63,767 nucleotides of DNA, from NCBI GenBank assembly GCA_020724525.1, contig DYGU01000008.1, positions 1-63,767 of the forward strand, given 5' to 3'. The position numbers and the translations under genes are program-made. Source of the stretch: Dehalococcoides mccartyi (lineage in GTDB: Bacteria > Chloroflexota > Dehalococcoidia > GIF9 > DYGU01). The notes under the pieces were generated by a model. That model saw only the letters and a program-made list of their open reading frames with translations. It did not search any database and was not told where the DNA came from. This document shows positions 1-7,357 of the stretch, one piece after another (within the stretch, counting starts at the first letter, position 1; each line of letters starts with the position of its first letter).

Positions 1-59
1 GGGGTAAAAAATAAAAAGGGTGCGCAGGCTTGACAAAACTGTGCGCTCATGGGAGCTAA

Positions 60-1181
60 ATGGCGGAAGCCGCTTTTATCTATGAAGTAACTTTATCTCG
101 TCATATACTTCGAGAAGACCATCCTCTTCGTCCCTCCCGCCTCCAGTATACTTATGAACTTCTGGAAGCTTACAATGCCTTTAATGGAACCACCTCTAAG
201 ATTGTCTCCCCACAACCTGCTGATGAAGCTACCCTCCTTGCTTTTCATACTAAAGACTATATAGAGGTGGTCAAAAGATTGAGTCGTGGCGAAACGGTGT
301 TTAACCAAGCTGCCTATAATTTCAGTGCCTATGGCGATAATCCTCCCTATGAAGGAATGTATGAAGCTTCCATATTTCCAGTGGGGGCTTCCCTTATTGG
401 AGCTCAAATGGTGACAGAGGGGGAAGTTGATGTGGCTTTCAATATATCTGGGGGGCTGCACCACGCGGCACCTAATTATGCCTCAGGATTTTGCGTCTTT
501 AATGATGCTGTCATTGCTATTAAATCTTTCCTCCAGAAAGGACTGAGGGTAGCCTATATAGATATTGACGCTCATCATGGTGACGGTGTCCAGAATGCTT
601 TTTATGGAACCGACCGGGTTCTAACTATCTCCATCCATGAATCAGGAAGATACCTGTTCCCCGGTACTGGCGATGTCACAGAGATTGGAACTGGGGCTGG
701 TAGAGGTTACGCTGTAAACATTCCCCTTTACCCTTTCACCGATGACACTACCTATCTCTGGGCTTTTCGAGAAATAGTGTCACCTTTAGTCAGCCGTTTC
801 AAGCCCGATATTGTTGTCAGTCAGCTGGGCTGTGATACTCATCATTTAGACCCGTTGACTCATTTAATGCTCACTACTGAAGGCTATACTGAAGCAGTGA
901 GGGAAATTAAGAAATTCGCCCCTAAATGGCTTGCCTTAGGTGGTGGTGGCTACGAAATGGGGGTGGTGGCTCGTTCCTGGACTTTAGCTTACGGGATAAT
1001 GACTGAACGGGAATGGTCAGACGACATCGCCGATTCCTATCAGGAAAAGTATGGTCTTAAGAAGTTGCGAGACGAGGACAAACCTCACCTGGATGACAGG
1101 CGTAGAGAGCAAGGGGAAAACTTTGCCCGGCAGAAGGTGGCAGAGCTAAAGCAGTTTGTCTTCCAATACCACGGTCTTTAA
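60..1181 (+). CDS. AcuC-like histone deacetylase family protein
   Basis: Zinc-dependent amidohydrolase of the class I/II histone deacetylase superfamily, which in bacteria removes acyl groups from lysines (AcuC acts on acetyl-CoA synthetase) or from polyamines. The 373-aa product has the family core: a His-His pair in GGLHHA near residue 133 and the metal-binding IDIDAHHGDGVQ block near 168-179, followed by the GGGGYE segment near 298. The ATG at 60 is preceded by GGGAG. The next gene starts 12 bases downstream, so they are probably co-transcribed with the NAD(P)HX repair gene. Substrate cannot be told from sequence. Family call is firm, the AcuC role is inference. Confidence 0.9.
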   Translation: MAEAAFIYEVTLSRHILREDHPLRPSRLQYTYELLEAYNAFNGTTSKIVSPQPADEATLLAFHTKDYIEVVKRLSRGETVFNQAAYNFSAYGDNPPYEGMYEASIFPVGASLIGAQMVTEGEVDVAFNISGGLHHAAPNYASGFCVFNDAVIAIKSFLQKGLRVAYIDIDAHHGDGVQNAFYGTDRVLTISIHESGRYLFPGTGDVTEIGTGAGRGYAVNIPLYPFTDDTTYLWAFREIVSPLVSRFKPDIVVSQLGCDTHHLDPLTHLMLTTEGYTEAVREIKKFAPKWLALGGGGYEMGVVARSWTLAYGIMTEREWSDDIADSYQEKYGLKKLRDEDKPHLDDRRREQGENFARQKVAELKQFVFQYHGL

Positions 1182-1193
1182 GAAAGGACAAGG

Positions 1194-2762
1194 GTGAAGA
1201 TAGTTAGTGTTGACCAGATGCGAGAAATTGAGCGTCGAGCCGCCACAGTCGGGCTGACGGTAGAAGCCCTGATGGAAAATGCCGGGCGAGCCATAGCTGA
1301 GGAAGTGAAGAAAAATGTTGGCAATGTGGCGGGGCAGCGTGTTTTGGTTTTAGTGGGACCGGGGAATAATGGAGGGGATGGTCTGGTAGCCGCTCGTCAT
1401 CTGGATGATTGGGGGGCTGAAGTTAACCTCTACCTGTGCCACCCAAGAGACTCTGGTGATAAGAACCTGAAGCTAACCCAAGACAGGGGCATATTTACTG
1501 TCACCGGTGAGCAAGATAAAAATCTTGACACCTTAACCGGGCTTCTTTCTTCAACAGACATAGTTATCGATGCTGTCTTTGGCACAGGTAAGAGTCGCCC
1601 TGTAGAGGGAATCTTTAAGCAAGCATTGGAAAAGATAATAGAGACCAAAAATAAACGTCCCGGGCTAACTATTTTCGCTGTAGATACACCATCTGGATTG
1701 GATGCTGATACCGGGGCTATTGATGTTGCCTGCCCCGTCGCCGATGTCACCATCACCTTAGGCTATCCTAAGCCAGGGCTGTTTAATTTCCCTGGAGCCG
1801 AAAGGATAGGTAAATTGATTGTCGCTGATATTGGCATACCAACAGCTTTAGCTGAAGACATAGTCACAGAGGCAATCACCCCTGAGTGGGTAAGAAAGGT
1901 ACTCCCCAAACGTCCTCCCAGTGCCAACAAGGGGACTTTTGGTCGGGTACTGGTAATAGCTGGCTCTATTAATTATATAGGGGCTGCTTATCTTGCCTGT
2001 GTGGCAGCCGGGCGAGTTGGTGCTGGTTTAGTGACCCTGGCTACGGCTCAAAGTCTCCAGCCTATTTTAGCTGCTAAACTAACTGAAACAACTTATCTCC
2101 CCTTGCCTGAAGCCGAGCCAGGCATAATTGCTGCTGAGGCAAATGCCGTGGTAAAGCAAGGGCTGGCTAATTACGATATTATAGCTATGGGGTGTGGCTT
2201 AGGGCAAAGCCCCCAGGTCAGTCAGTTCGTTCAGTCCATCCTTTTTGATTTACCTGAAAACCAAATCCCGGTTATCGTCCTCGATGCCGATGCCCTCAAT
2301 ATTTTAGCCAAGACATCCCAATGGTGGCAGAAATTGAAAAGAAATGCTGTTTTAACCCCTCACCCCGGGGAGATGGCACGATTAGCCAGGCTTACGGTAG
2401 AGGGAGTGCAGCGGCAGCGCCTGCAAGTAGCTATCAAAATGGGAGCAGAATGGGGAAAGACCATTGTCCTTAAGGGTGCCTATACGGTAGTAGCGGCTCC
2501 GGATGGGCGAGCTAAAATCTGCCCTATAGCTAATGCCGGTTTAGCCTCCGCCGGGACCGGTGATGTCCTCACCGGTGCCATCGCCGGGTTAATAGCCCAG
2601 GGCTTACCTCTCTTTGAAGCCGCTTCCTGCGGGGTGTATCTTCACGCCGTAGCCGGGGAAAAAGTGAGGGCAGAACTGGGAGATGCCGGTATGTTAGCCA
2701 GCGACCTCCTGCCTGTCCTCCCTGTGATTATCAAGAAGATTAAAGAAGGTTCGTCACAGTGA
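1194..2762 (+). CDS. nnr: Bifunctional NAD(P)H-hydrate epimerase / ADP-dependent dehydratase
   Basis: Repairs damaged (hydrated) NADH and NADPH. The N-terminal YjeF domain (about residues 1-215) epimerises NAD(P)HX and shows the GPGNNGGDG loop near residue 55. The C-terminal ribokinase-like domain (about 230-510) dehydrates S-NAD(P)HX and carries the AGTGDVLTG anion-hole motif near 452. At 522 aa it has the usual length of the fused bacterial enzyme. It starts at GTG 1194 behind an AAGGACAAGG stretch and its stop overlaps the GTG start of the following gene, indicating translational coupling. Confidence 0.93.
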   Translation: MKIVSVDQMREIERRAATVGLTVEALMENAGRAIAEEVKKNVGNVAGQRVLVLVGPGNNGGDGLVAARHLDDWGAEVNLYLCHPRDSGDKNLKLTQDRGIFTVTGEQDKNLDTLTGLLSSTDIVIDAVFGTGKSRPVEGIFKQALEKIIETKNKRPGLTIFAVDTPSGLDADTGAIDVACPVADVTITLGYPKPGLFNFPGAERIGKLIVADIGIPTALAEDIVTEAITPEWVRKVLPKRPPSANKGTFGRVLVIAGSINYIGAAYLACVAAGRVGAGLVTLATAQSLQPILAAKLTETTYLPLPEAEPGIIAAEANAVVKQGLANYDIIAMGCGLGQSPQVSQFVQSILFDLPENQIPVIVLDADALNILAKTSQWWQKLKRNAVLTPHPGEMARLARLTVEGVQRQRLQVAIKMGAEWGKTIVLKGAYTVVAAPDGRAKICPIANAGLASAGTGDVLTGAIAGLIAQGLPLFEAASCGVYLHAVAGEKVRAELGDAGMLASDLLPVLPVIIKKIKEGSSQ

Positions 2763-3787
2763 CTATTGAATTTAAAAGAGATGTTAGCTACTCTAAGCTC
2801 CTCAACCCAGCGGCTAACTTTGAAGAGGAAATCTTCCCTATTGAATTCCGGATTGACCCGTTAACTAAAGAGGTAGCTATTGTTATAGAATACCGGCGAC
2901 CCAAACTAAATAAGCCAGATTTGTCTGGAATAGTTACCATGTCTTTAGAAGGGGACTGCCCTTTTTGTCCTGAGACTATTGACAAACTCACTCCCCGTTT
3001 TTCCTCAGACTTTTTCCCAGAAGGAAGAATTAAAGTTGGCGAAGCTACTGTCTTTCCCAATGCTTTTCCCTATATGCCTTACAGTGCCCTAACGGTACTT
3101 GACCACCAGCATTTTGTCAGCCTGCCTGAATTTAGTGAAGAAATGCTGGCAGATGGATTTTTTGCCAGCCAGATTTATCTTAAGCGAGTTTTAGAGTCCA
3201 ACCCTGAGGCTAAATATTGCTGTATTAACTGGAACTATATGCCACCAGCTTCCAGCAGTCAGGTCCATCCCCACCTTCAGGTCTTAGCTGGACAGTTTCC
3301 GTTGACTTACCATAGGGAGCTACTGGAATGGTCGCAAAAGTATTACTTGGAAACAGGGATAAACTACTGGACAGATTTCATTACTGAAGAGACAAGACTA
3401 AAGGAAAGGTATATCGACGCCATAGGTAATACTCTGTGGTTTACCAGCTTCGCCCCCTGGGCATGGCAATTAGATGTTCTTGTTCTTTTTCAGGAAAGAC
3501 AGTCTGTAATTAGCCTCCCCGCAGAAGATGTAAAAGATTTTTGCCACGGACTCAAGAAAGTTTTCACCTATATGAATGAGCAGAACTTTTACAGCTTTAA
3601 TCTTTGTCTTTATTCGGGCGTATTAGGAGAGGACTATTTCTGGACGCAGGCTCGACTTATCCAGCGAGCTTATTATCCGCCATTAGCTATTTCTGACTGT
3701 GGTAGTCTAAGATTATTACTGGATACTCTAACAGTCCTGCTGCGTCCGGAAACGCTGTGCCAGGAGTTAAGAACTTATTTTGAGTAG
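2759..3787 (+). CDS. GalT-like / HIT-superfamily nucleotidyl transferase-like protein
   Basis: A 342-aa protein resembling galactose-1-phosphate uridylyltransferases. It has a CPFCPE cysteine pair near residue 67 (zinc-site-like) and a HPHLQ motif near residue 170, matching the HPHxQ active site in which the second histidine becomes uridylylated. The first half also shows the conserved VFPNAFPY segment. The substrate is uncertain because nothing else in the window belongs to galactose or nucleotide-sugar metabolism. The GTG start at 2759 overlaps the previous stop. It could be an ADP- or UDP-sugar phosphorylase rather than GalT itself. Confidence 0.7.
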   Translation: MTIEFKRDVSYSKLLNPAANFEEEIFPIEFRIDPLTKEVAIVIEYRRPKLNKPDLSGIVTMSLEGDCPFCPETIDKLTPRFSSDFFPEGRIKVGEATVFPNAFPYMPYSALTVLDHQHFVSLPEFSEEMLADGFFASQIYLKRVLESNPEAKYCCINWNYMPPASSSQVHPHLQVLAGQFPLTYHRELLEWSQKYYLETGINYWTDFITEETRLKERYIDAIGNTLWFTSFAPWAWQLDVLVLFQERQSVISLPAEDVKDFCHGLKKVFTYMNEQNFYSFNLCLYSGVLGEDYFWTQARLIQRAYYPPLAISDCGSLRLLLDTLTVLLRPETLCQELRTYFE

Positions 3788-3791
3788 TAAT

Positions 3792-4559
3792 ATGCTGTTA
3801 GCCATTGATATTGGTAACACTAATATTACCCTGGGGGTTTTTGACGGCAATAAACCGGTAGCCACCTGGCGAATAGCTACCGGTGTTCACCGCATGGCAG
3901 ATGAATATGCCAGCTTGCTCTTGGACATGTTTGACCGTCGGGACATATCTCCCTCTCAGATAAAAGAAGCGGTGATGTGCAGTGTTGTCCCACCCTTAAT
4001 AACCGTCTTTGAGGAAGTCTGCCACCGCTACCTGGGGATTTCTCCCTTAGTAGTGCAAGCCGGGGTGAAGACCGGTGTCCGTATTCTCCTTGATAACCCA
4101 CGGGAAGTAGGCCCCGACCGGGTAGTAAATGCGGCGGCAGCTCATCACCTTTATGGGGGTCCGGTAATTGTTATTGATTTAGGGACTGCCATCACCTTTG
4201 ACACCGTCTCCAAGGAAGGTGATTACCTTGGTGGCGCTATTGCCCCCGGTATTGCTATTGCCACCGAAGCTTTATTTAACCGGACAGCTATGTTACCCCG
4301 GGTAGAGCTGGTTCGTCCTAAAAAAGCTATCGGTAAGAATACTGTAACCGCAATGCAATCGGGAATAGTTTTCGGCTATGTGGCACTGATTGAAGGTATG
4401 GTCAAACGAATATGCCGAGAACTGAAAGGGGAAGCCAAGATAATAGCTACTGGTGGCTATGCCGAACTTTTGGCTCGAGAAACATCAGTGATTCAGGAGG
4501 TTAATCCGGACCTGACCTTAATCGGCTTAAGGCTGATTTATGAGCTGAATAGAAGCTAA
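3792..4559 (+). CDS. coaX: Type III pantothenate kinase
   Basis: Catalyses the first step of coenzyme A synthesis, ATP-dependent phosphorylation of pantothenate. The N-terminal AIDIGNTN phosphate loop, the GPDRVVNAAAA block, VIDLGTAITFD and the GGAIAPGI segment are the ASKHA-fold hallmarks of CoaX. I chose ATG 3792, which gives the canonical MLLAIDIGNT start (255 aa). The frame is open back to a TTG at 3780 overlapping the upstream stop. Directly followed by coaBC, so steps 1, 2 and 3 of CoA synthesis are adjacent. Confidence 0.95.
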   Translation: MLLAIDIGNTNITLGVFDGNKPVATWRIATGVHRMADEYASLLLDMFDRRDISPSQIKEAVMCSVVPPLITVFEEVCHRYLGISPLVVQAGVKTGVRILLDNPREVGPDRVVNAAAAHHLYGGPVIVIDLGTAITFDTVSKEGDYLGGAIAPGIAIATEALFNRTAMLPRVELVRPKKAIGKNTVTAMQSGIVFGYVALIEGMVKRICRELKGEAKIIATGGYAELLARETSVIQEVNPDLTLIGLRLIYELNRS

Positions 4560-4571
4560 AGGTGGGAGAAT

Positions 4572-5768
4572 ATGATTTCAGGTAAGAACATCGTGTTAGG
4601 AGTAACTGGCAGCATTGCTGCCTATAAAGCAGCCGAAATTGCCAGCCAATTGACTCAAGCCGGGGCTAAGGTGAATGTTATTATGACCAAGGCAGCTACT
4701 GAATTCATCACCCCCTTAACCTTTCGCAGTCTTACCGGTAGACCTGTAGTCACTGAAATGTTTGACATAACCTCCGAGATGAGTGTGGAGCATGTAGCTT
4801 TAGCCCAGGCTGCTGATATAGTGGTTATTGCGCCGGCTACAGCTAATATTATTGCTAAAATAGCTGCTGGTATTGCTGATGATATGTTATGCGGCACTGT
4901 CTTAGCCACTAAAGGCCCAGTGATTATCGCCCCGGCTATGAATGTGAATATGTATGAAAACCCGGTCACCCAGGAAAACCTGAGCAAACTTCGAGCGCGT
5001 GGTTTTACCATTGTTGGTCCTGCCTCTGGTTGGCTGGCTTGTGGTGAAACCGGAATGGGACGCCTGGCTGATATTGACGAAATTATAGGCACTATTCGGC
5101 AAGTGTTAGGCAGGAAGGGTGACCTTGCGGGCAAAAGAATTGTGGTCACGGCTGGGGGTACACAAGAACCTCTTGACCCGGTGCGGCATATTTCCAATCG
5201 TTCTTCAGGCAAGATGGGCTATGCCTTAGCTGAGGCGGCACGGGACAGGGGGGCTCAGGTGGTATTAATTACTGCCCCTACCACTTTGCCCAAGCCGGTG
5301 AGAACTGAAGTAATAAATGTCGGCACCGCTCAGGAAATGTATGAAGTGATAGTGATAAAGAAGGCTGTAGCTCAAGCTGATGCCTTAATAATGGCGGCGG
5401 CTGTGGCTGATTACCGCCCGGCAAAAGTGTCTGAGAGCAAAATCAAAAAGGTTACTGACACTTTGACCATGGAATTGGAAAGGACGCCGGATATTTTAGG
5501 GACAGTTGAAGGAAGTTTTATTAAAGTTGGTTTTGCTGCCGAAAGCGAGAACCTGATAGCGAATGCCCGGGCAAAACTGCTTCAAAAAGGACTAGACCTC
5601 ATCGTGGCTAATGACATCACTGCCCCAGATAGTGGCATGGGGGCTGATACTAATCAAGTAGTCATTATCGACCGTGATGGCAAAGTAGATGAATTGCCCC
5701 TGCTACCCAAACGAGAAGTTGCCGACAGGGTTCTGGATAAGGTAGTGGAGCTTTTGAATAAGCGTTGA
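4572..5768 (+). CDS. coaBC: Bifunctional phosphopantothenoylcysteine decarboxylase / phosphopantothenate-cysteine ligase
   Basis: Second and third enzymes of CoA synthesis from phosphopantothenate. The N-terminal flavoprotein CoaC domain (about 1-180) has the active-site histidine in EHVALA, the PAMNVNMYENP motif and the Cys of the ACGETGMGRL flap. The CoaB ligase domain (about 188-398) begins with IVVTAGGTQEPLDPVR and includes SSGKMG and AAAVADYRP. Length (398 aa) is standard. A strong AGGTGGGAG precedes ATG 4572. It forms a tight unit with coaX 12 bases upstream. Confidence 0.97.
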   Translation: MISGKNIVLGVTGSIAAYKAAEIASQLTQAGAKVNVIMTKAATEFITPLTFRSLTGRPVVTEMFDITSEMSVEHVALAQAADIVVIAPATANIIAKIAAGIADDMLCGTVLATKGPVIIAPAMNVNMYENPVTQENLSKLRARGFTIVGPASGWLACGETGMGRLADIDEIIGTIRQVLGRKGDLAGKRIVVTAGGTQEPLDPVRHISNRSSGKMGYALAEAARDRGAQVVLITAPTTLPKPVRTEVINVGTAQEMYEVIVIKKAVAQADALIMAAAVADYRPAKVSESKIKKVTDTLTMELERTPDILGTVEGSFIKVGFAAESENLIANARAKLLQKGLDLIVANDITAPDSGMGADTNQVVIIDRDGKVDELPLLPKREVADRVLDKVVELLNKR

Positions 5769-5832
5769 TCGAACCTTGACAAACCTCACAGTGATATGGA
5801 ACTAAAAAGGTTTAATTTATAAGGAACAAAAT

Positions 5833-6093
5833 ATGGCTAATAACAAAGCTAAAGCGCATTTAGTTTTTCCTGAAGACCTCTTGGAGTCAATAGATAAGTT
5901 GGTTGGCAAAAGGAATAGGAGTAAGTTTGTCGTGGAAGCAGCCAGGAAGGAGTTGAAAAGGATTCAACTCTTACAGGCGTTGTAGGAAGCATCTGGAGCC
6001 TGGAAGGACGAAGACCATCCTGAGCTTAAAGAAAAAGGGACTTATCATTGGGTAAGAGAACAGAGGGAGGAGAGAAGCAAAAGATGCTGCTGA
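5833..6093 (+). pseudogene. Ribbon-helix-helix antitoxin-like gene interrupted by an in-frame amber codon
   Basis: ATG 5833 opens a 50-codon frame (starts MANNKAKAHLVFPEDLLESI) with the amphipathic pattern of CopG/RHH DNA-binding antitoxins, ending at TAG 5983-5985. The same frame stays open past the TAG for 35 more codons and reads ASGAWKDEDHPELKEKG and VREQREERSK, which look like the acidic toxin-binding tail of such antitoxins, before TGA 6091-6093. That second stop overlaps the start of the next gene by 10 bases, a typical coupling arrangement. The TAG therefore appears to be a secondary interruption. Either a pseudogene, a truncated 50-aa regulator, or readthrough. Confidence 0.65.
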
Positions 6094-6992
6094 TAGATGG
6101 TGTCAAATACGAGCTGTGGACGCCACCAAGTGAAGACGAATTTGGGCGGGAGGTCAAAGAGCATGCTAATGATATCTTTGGCGACCAGTCCATATATCTT
6201 GACTTGAAGCAAAAACTAAGGTCGAAATCTGGGATTGGCTCCATACCAGACGGATATGTTATTGTCTTGGGAGAGTCACCTTGCTGGCATATCGTTGAGA
6301 TAGAGTTATCATCTCACCCATTACATGAGCATATAGTTTCGCAAATAGGCAAGTTTATTAGTGGCATAAAAAACCCTAATATTCAGAAGGAGATAGTCAA
6401 TGCGATATATCAAGAAATAGACAGGGACGATTTACTAAAGTTGAAAGTAAGCCGGGCTATTAAGTCTGCTGAAATTTACAAATTCTTGGCTGACCTTATT
6501 TCGAAGACACCTGTGCTGTCGATAATTGTAGAGAAGCACACCAAGGGATTAGACGAAGCTCTGAGCGCTCTTGCTCATCCTCAAATAAGAGTTGTTGGGT
6601 TCCAGACATTTGTTCGAGAGGGCGTTGGCTTGCCAGTCCATGCCCATTTGTTTGAGCCCCTTTATGTCGTCCCCTCTCCGCCTCCTCCTGGAGCGCTTGT
6701 AAGTACTATAGAGGCGGCATCTATAAAGTATCACCTTTTCTATTTTCCAAAAGATAAGCGCCACTTTTTCCCAGGTTATAAGATTCCTTTCATACTCGAA
6801 ACAGATATTGGTGAAATCCAGACAAAGGTCACCTCAGCACCAAAAGGTACCCCAATCGGTGACCCAAAAGCAGGAGCTTACATTAAAGGAAACTTGGTAG
6901 AATGGTACAAATGCCATCCGACTATAAAGGAGAGAGACAAAGTTATCTTTGAAGTCATTGAATCGATGAAGCGTTACCGCCTAAAGGTATAG
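6084..6992 (+). CDS. Hypothetical protein, possible nuclease-fold, coupled to RHH gene
   Basis: Uncharacterised 302-aa protein. I chose ATG 6084 (MLLIDGVKYELW) because it has a GGGAGGAGAG ribosome site and overlaps the end of the upstream RHH frame; an upstream TTG at 6048 is possible. The segment IPDGYVIV ... WHIVEIELSSHPLHEHIVSQIGKF resembles the PD...(D/E)x(K) core of restriction-nuclease folds, but no catalytic lysine is evident, so activity is doubtful. Position after a RHH antitoxin-like gene suggests a toxin-antitoxin or small defence pair. Function not assigned. Confidence 0.6.
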   Translation: MLLIDGVKYELWTPPSEDEFGREVKEHANDIFGDQSIYLDLKQKLRSKSGIGSIPDGYVIVLGESPCWHIVEIELSSHPLHEHIVSQIGKFISGIKNPNIQKEIVNAIYQEIDRDDLLKLKVSRAIKSAEIYKFLADLISKTPVLSIIVEKHTKGLDEALSALAHPQIRVVGFQTFVREGVGLPVHAHLFEPLYVVPSPPPPGALVSTIEAASIKYHLFYFPKDKRHFFPGYKIPFILETDIGEIQTKVTSAPKGTPIGDPKAGAYIKGNLVEWYKCHPTIKERDKVIFEVIESMKRYRLKV

Positions 6993-7032
6993 GGTGAGGC
7001 TTTAGTCTCGCCCAGCGACCCTGAAGGGTCGC
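6992..7032. repeat. Two adjacent hairpins, REP-like or terminator
   Basis: Directly after the stop of the 302-aa gene, GGGTGAG/CTCGCCC (one G-U pair) forms a first stem and GCGACCC-TGAA-GGGTCGC (7015-7032) forms a perfect 7-bp stem with a 4-base loop. There is no following T-run, so it fits a repetitive extragenic palindrome better than a strong intrinsic terminator. Confidence 0.5.
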
Positions 7033-7105
7033 ACCACATTTTAGGAATTAAGGAAGCACTATATTTTGCTAAAATTATATTAGTCTACTAAGCTGAGGAT
7101 ATGAA

Positions 7106-7326
7106 ATGAGGCGAGAGTTTACAGGAGTCATTGAGAAAAGAGGCGACTGGTATATTGGTTATTGGAAGAGCTTCCGGGAGTGAATACTCAAGGGAGGACT
7201 TTGAAAGAAGTCAGGGAAAATCTTCAGGAAGCTCTACGCTTAATCATTGAAGCCAATAGAGAACTGGCAGCAAAAAGCGAAGCAGGTACTTCCGTTATCA
7301 AGGAACCCATCATAATAGAAATGTAA
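7106..7326 (+). pseudogene. HicB-family antitoxin-like protein, frameshifted
   Basis: ATG 7106 begins MRREFTGVIEKRGDWYIGYW, the standard N-terminus of short HicB-like proteins. The frame ends at TGA 7181-7183 after 25 codons. Another frame continues with ELPGVNTQGRTLKEVRENL and ends at TAA 7324, which is the rest of the same domain. One missing base near 7162-7166 explains the break. Intact, the protein would be about 73 aa. No HicA partner lies next to it. The gene sits 31 bases before valS. Confidence 0.75.
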
Positions 7327-7357
7327 ATAATGAACTATAATAAGGGGAAAACAAAAA

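Noticed and set aside
5776-5805. Promoter TTGACA with a weak -10 before the RHH gene
   Set aside because: A TTGACA is present at 5776, but no convincing -10 lies at 16-18 bases.
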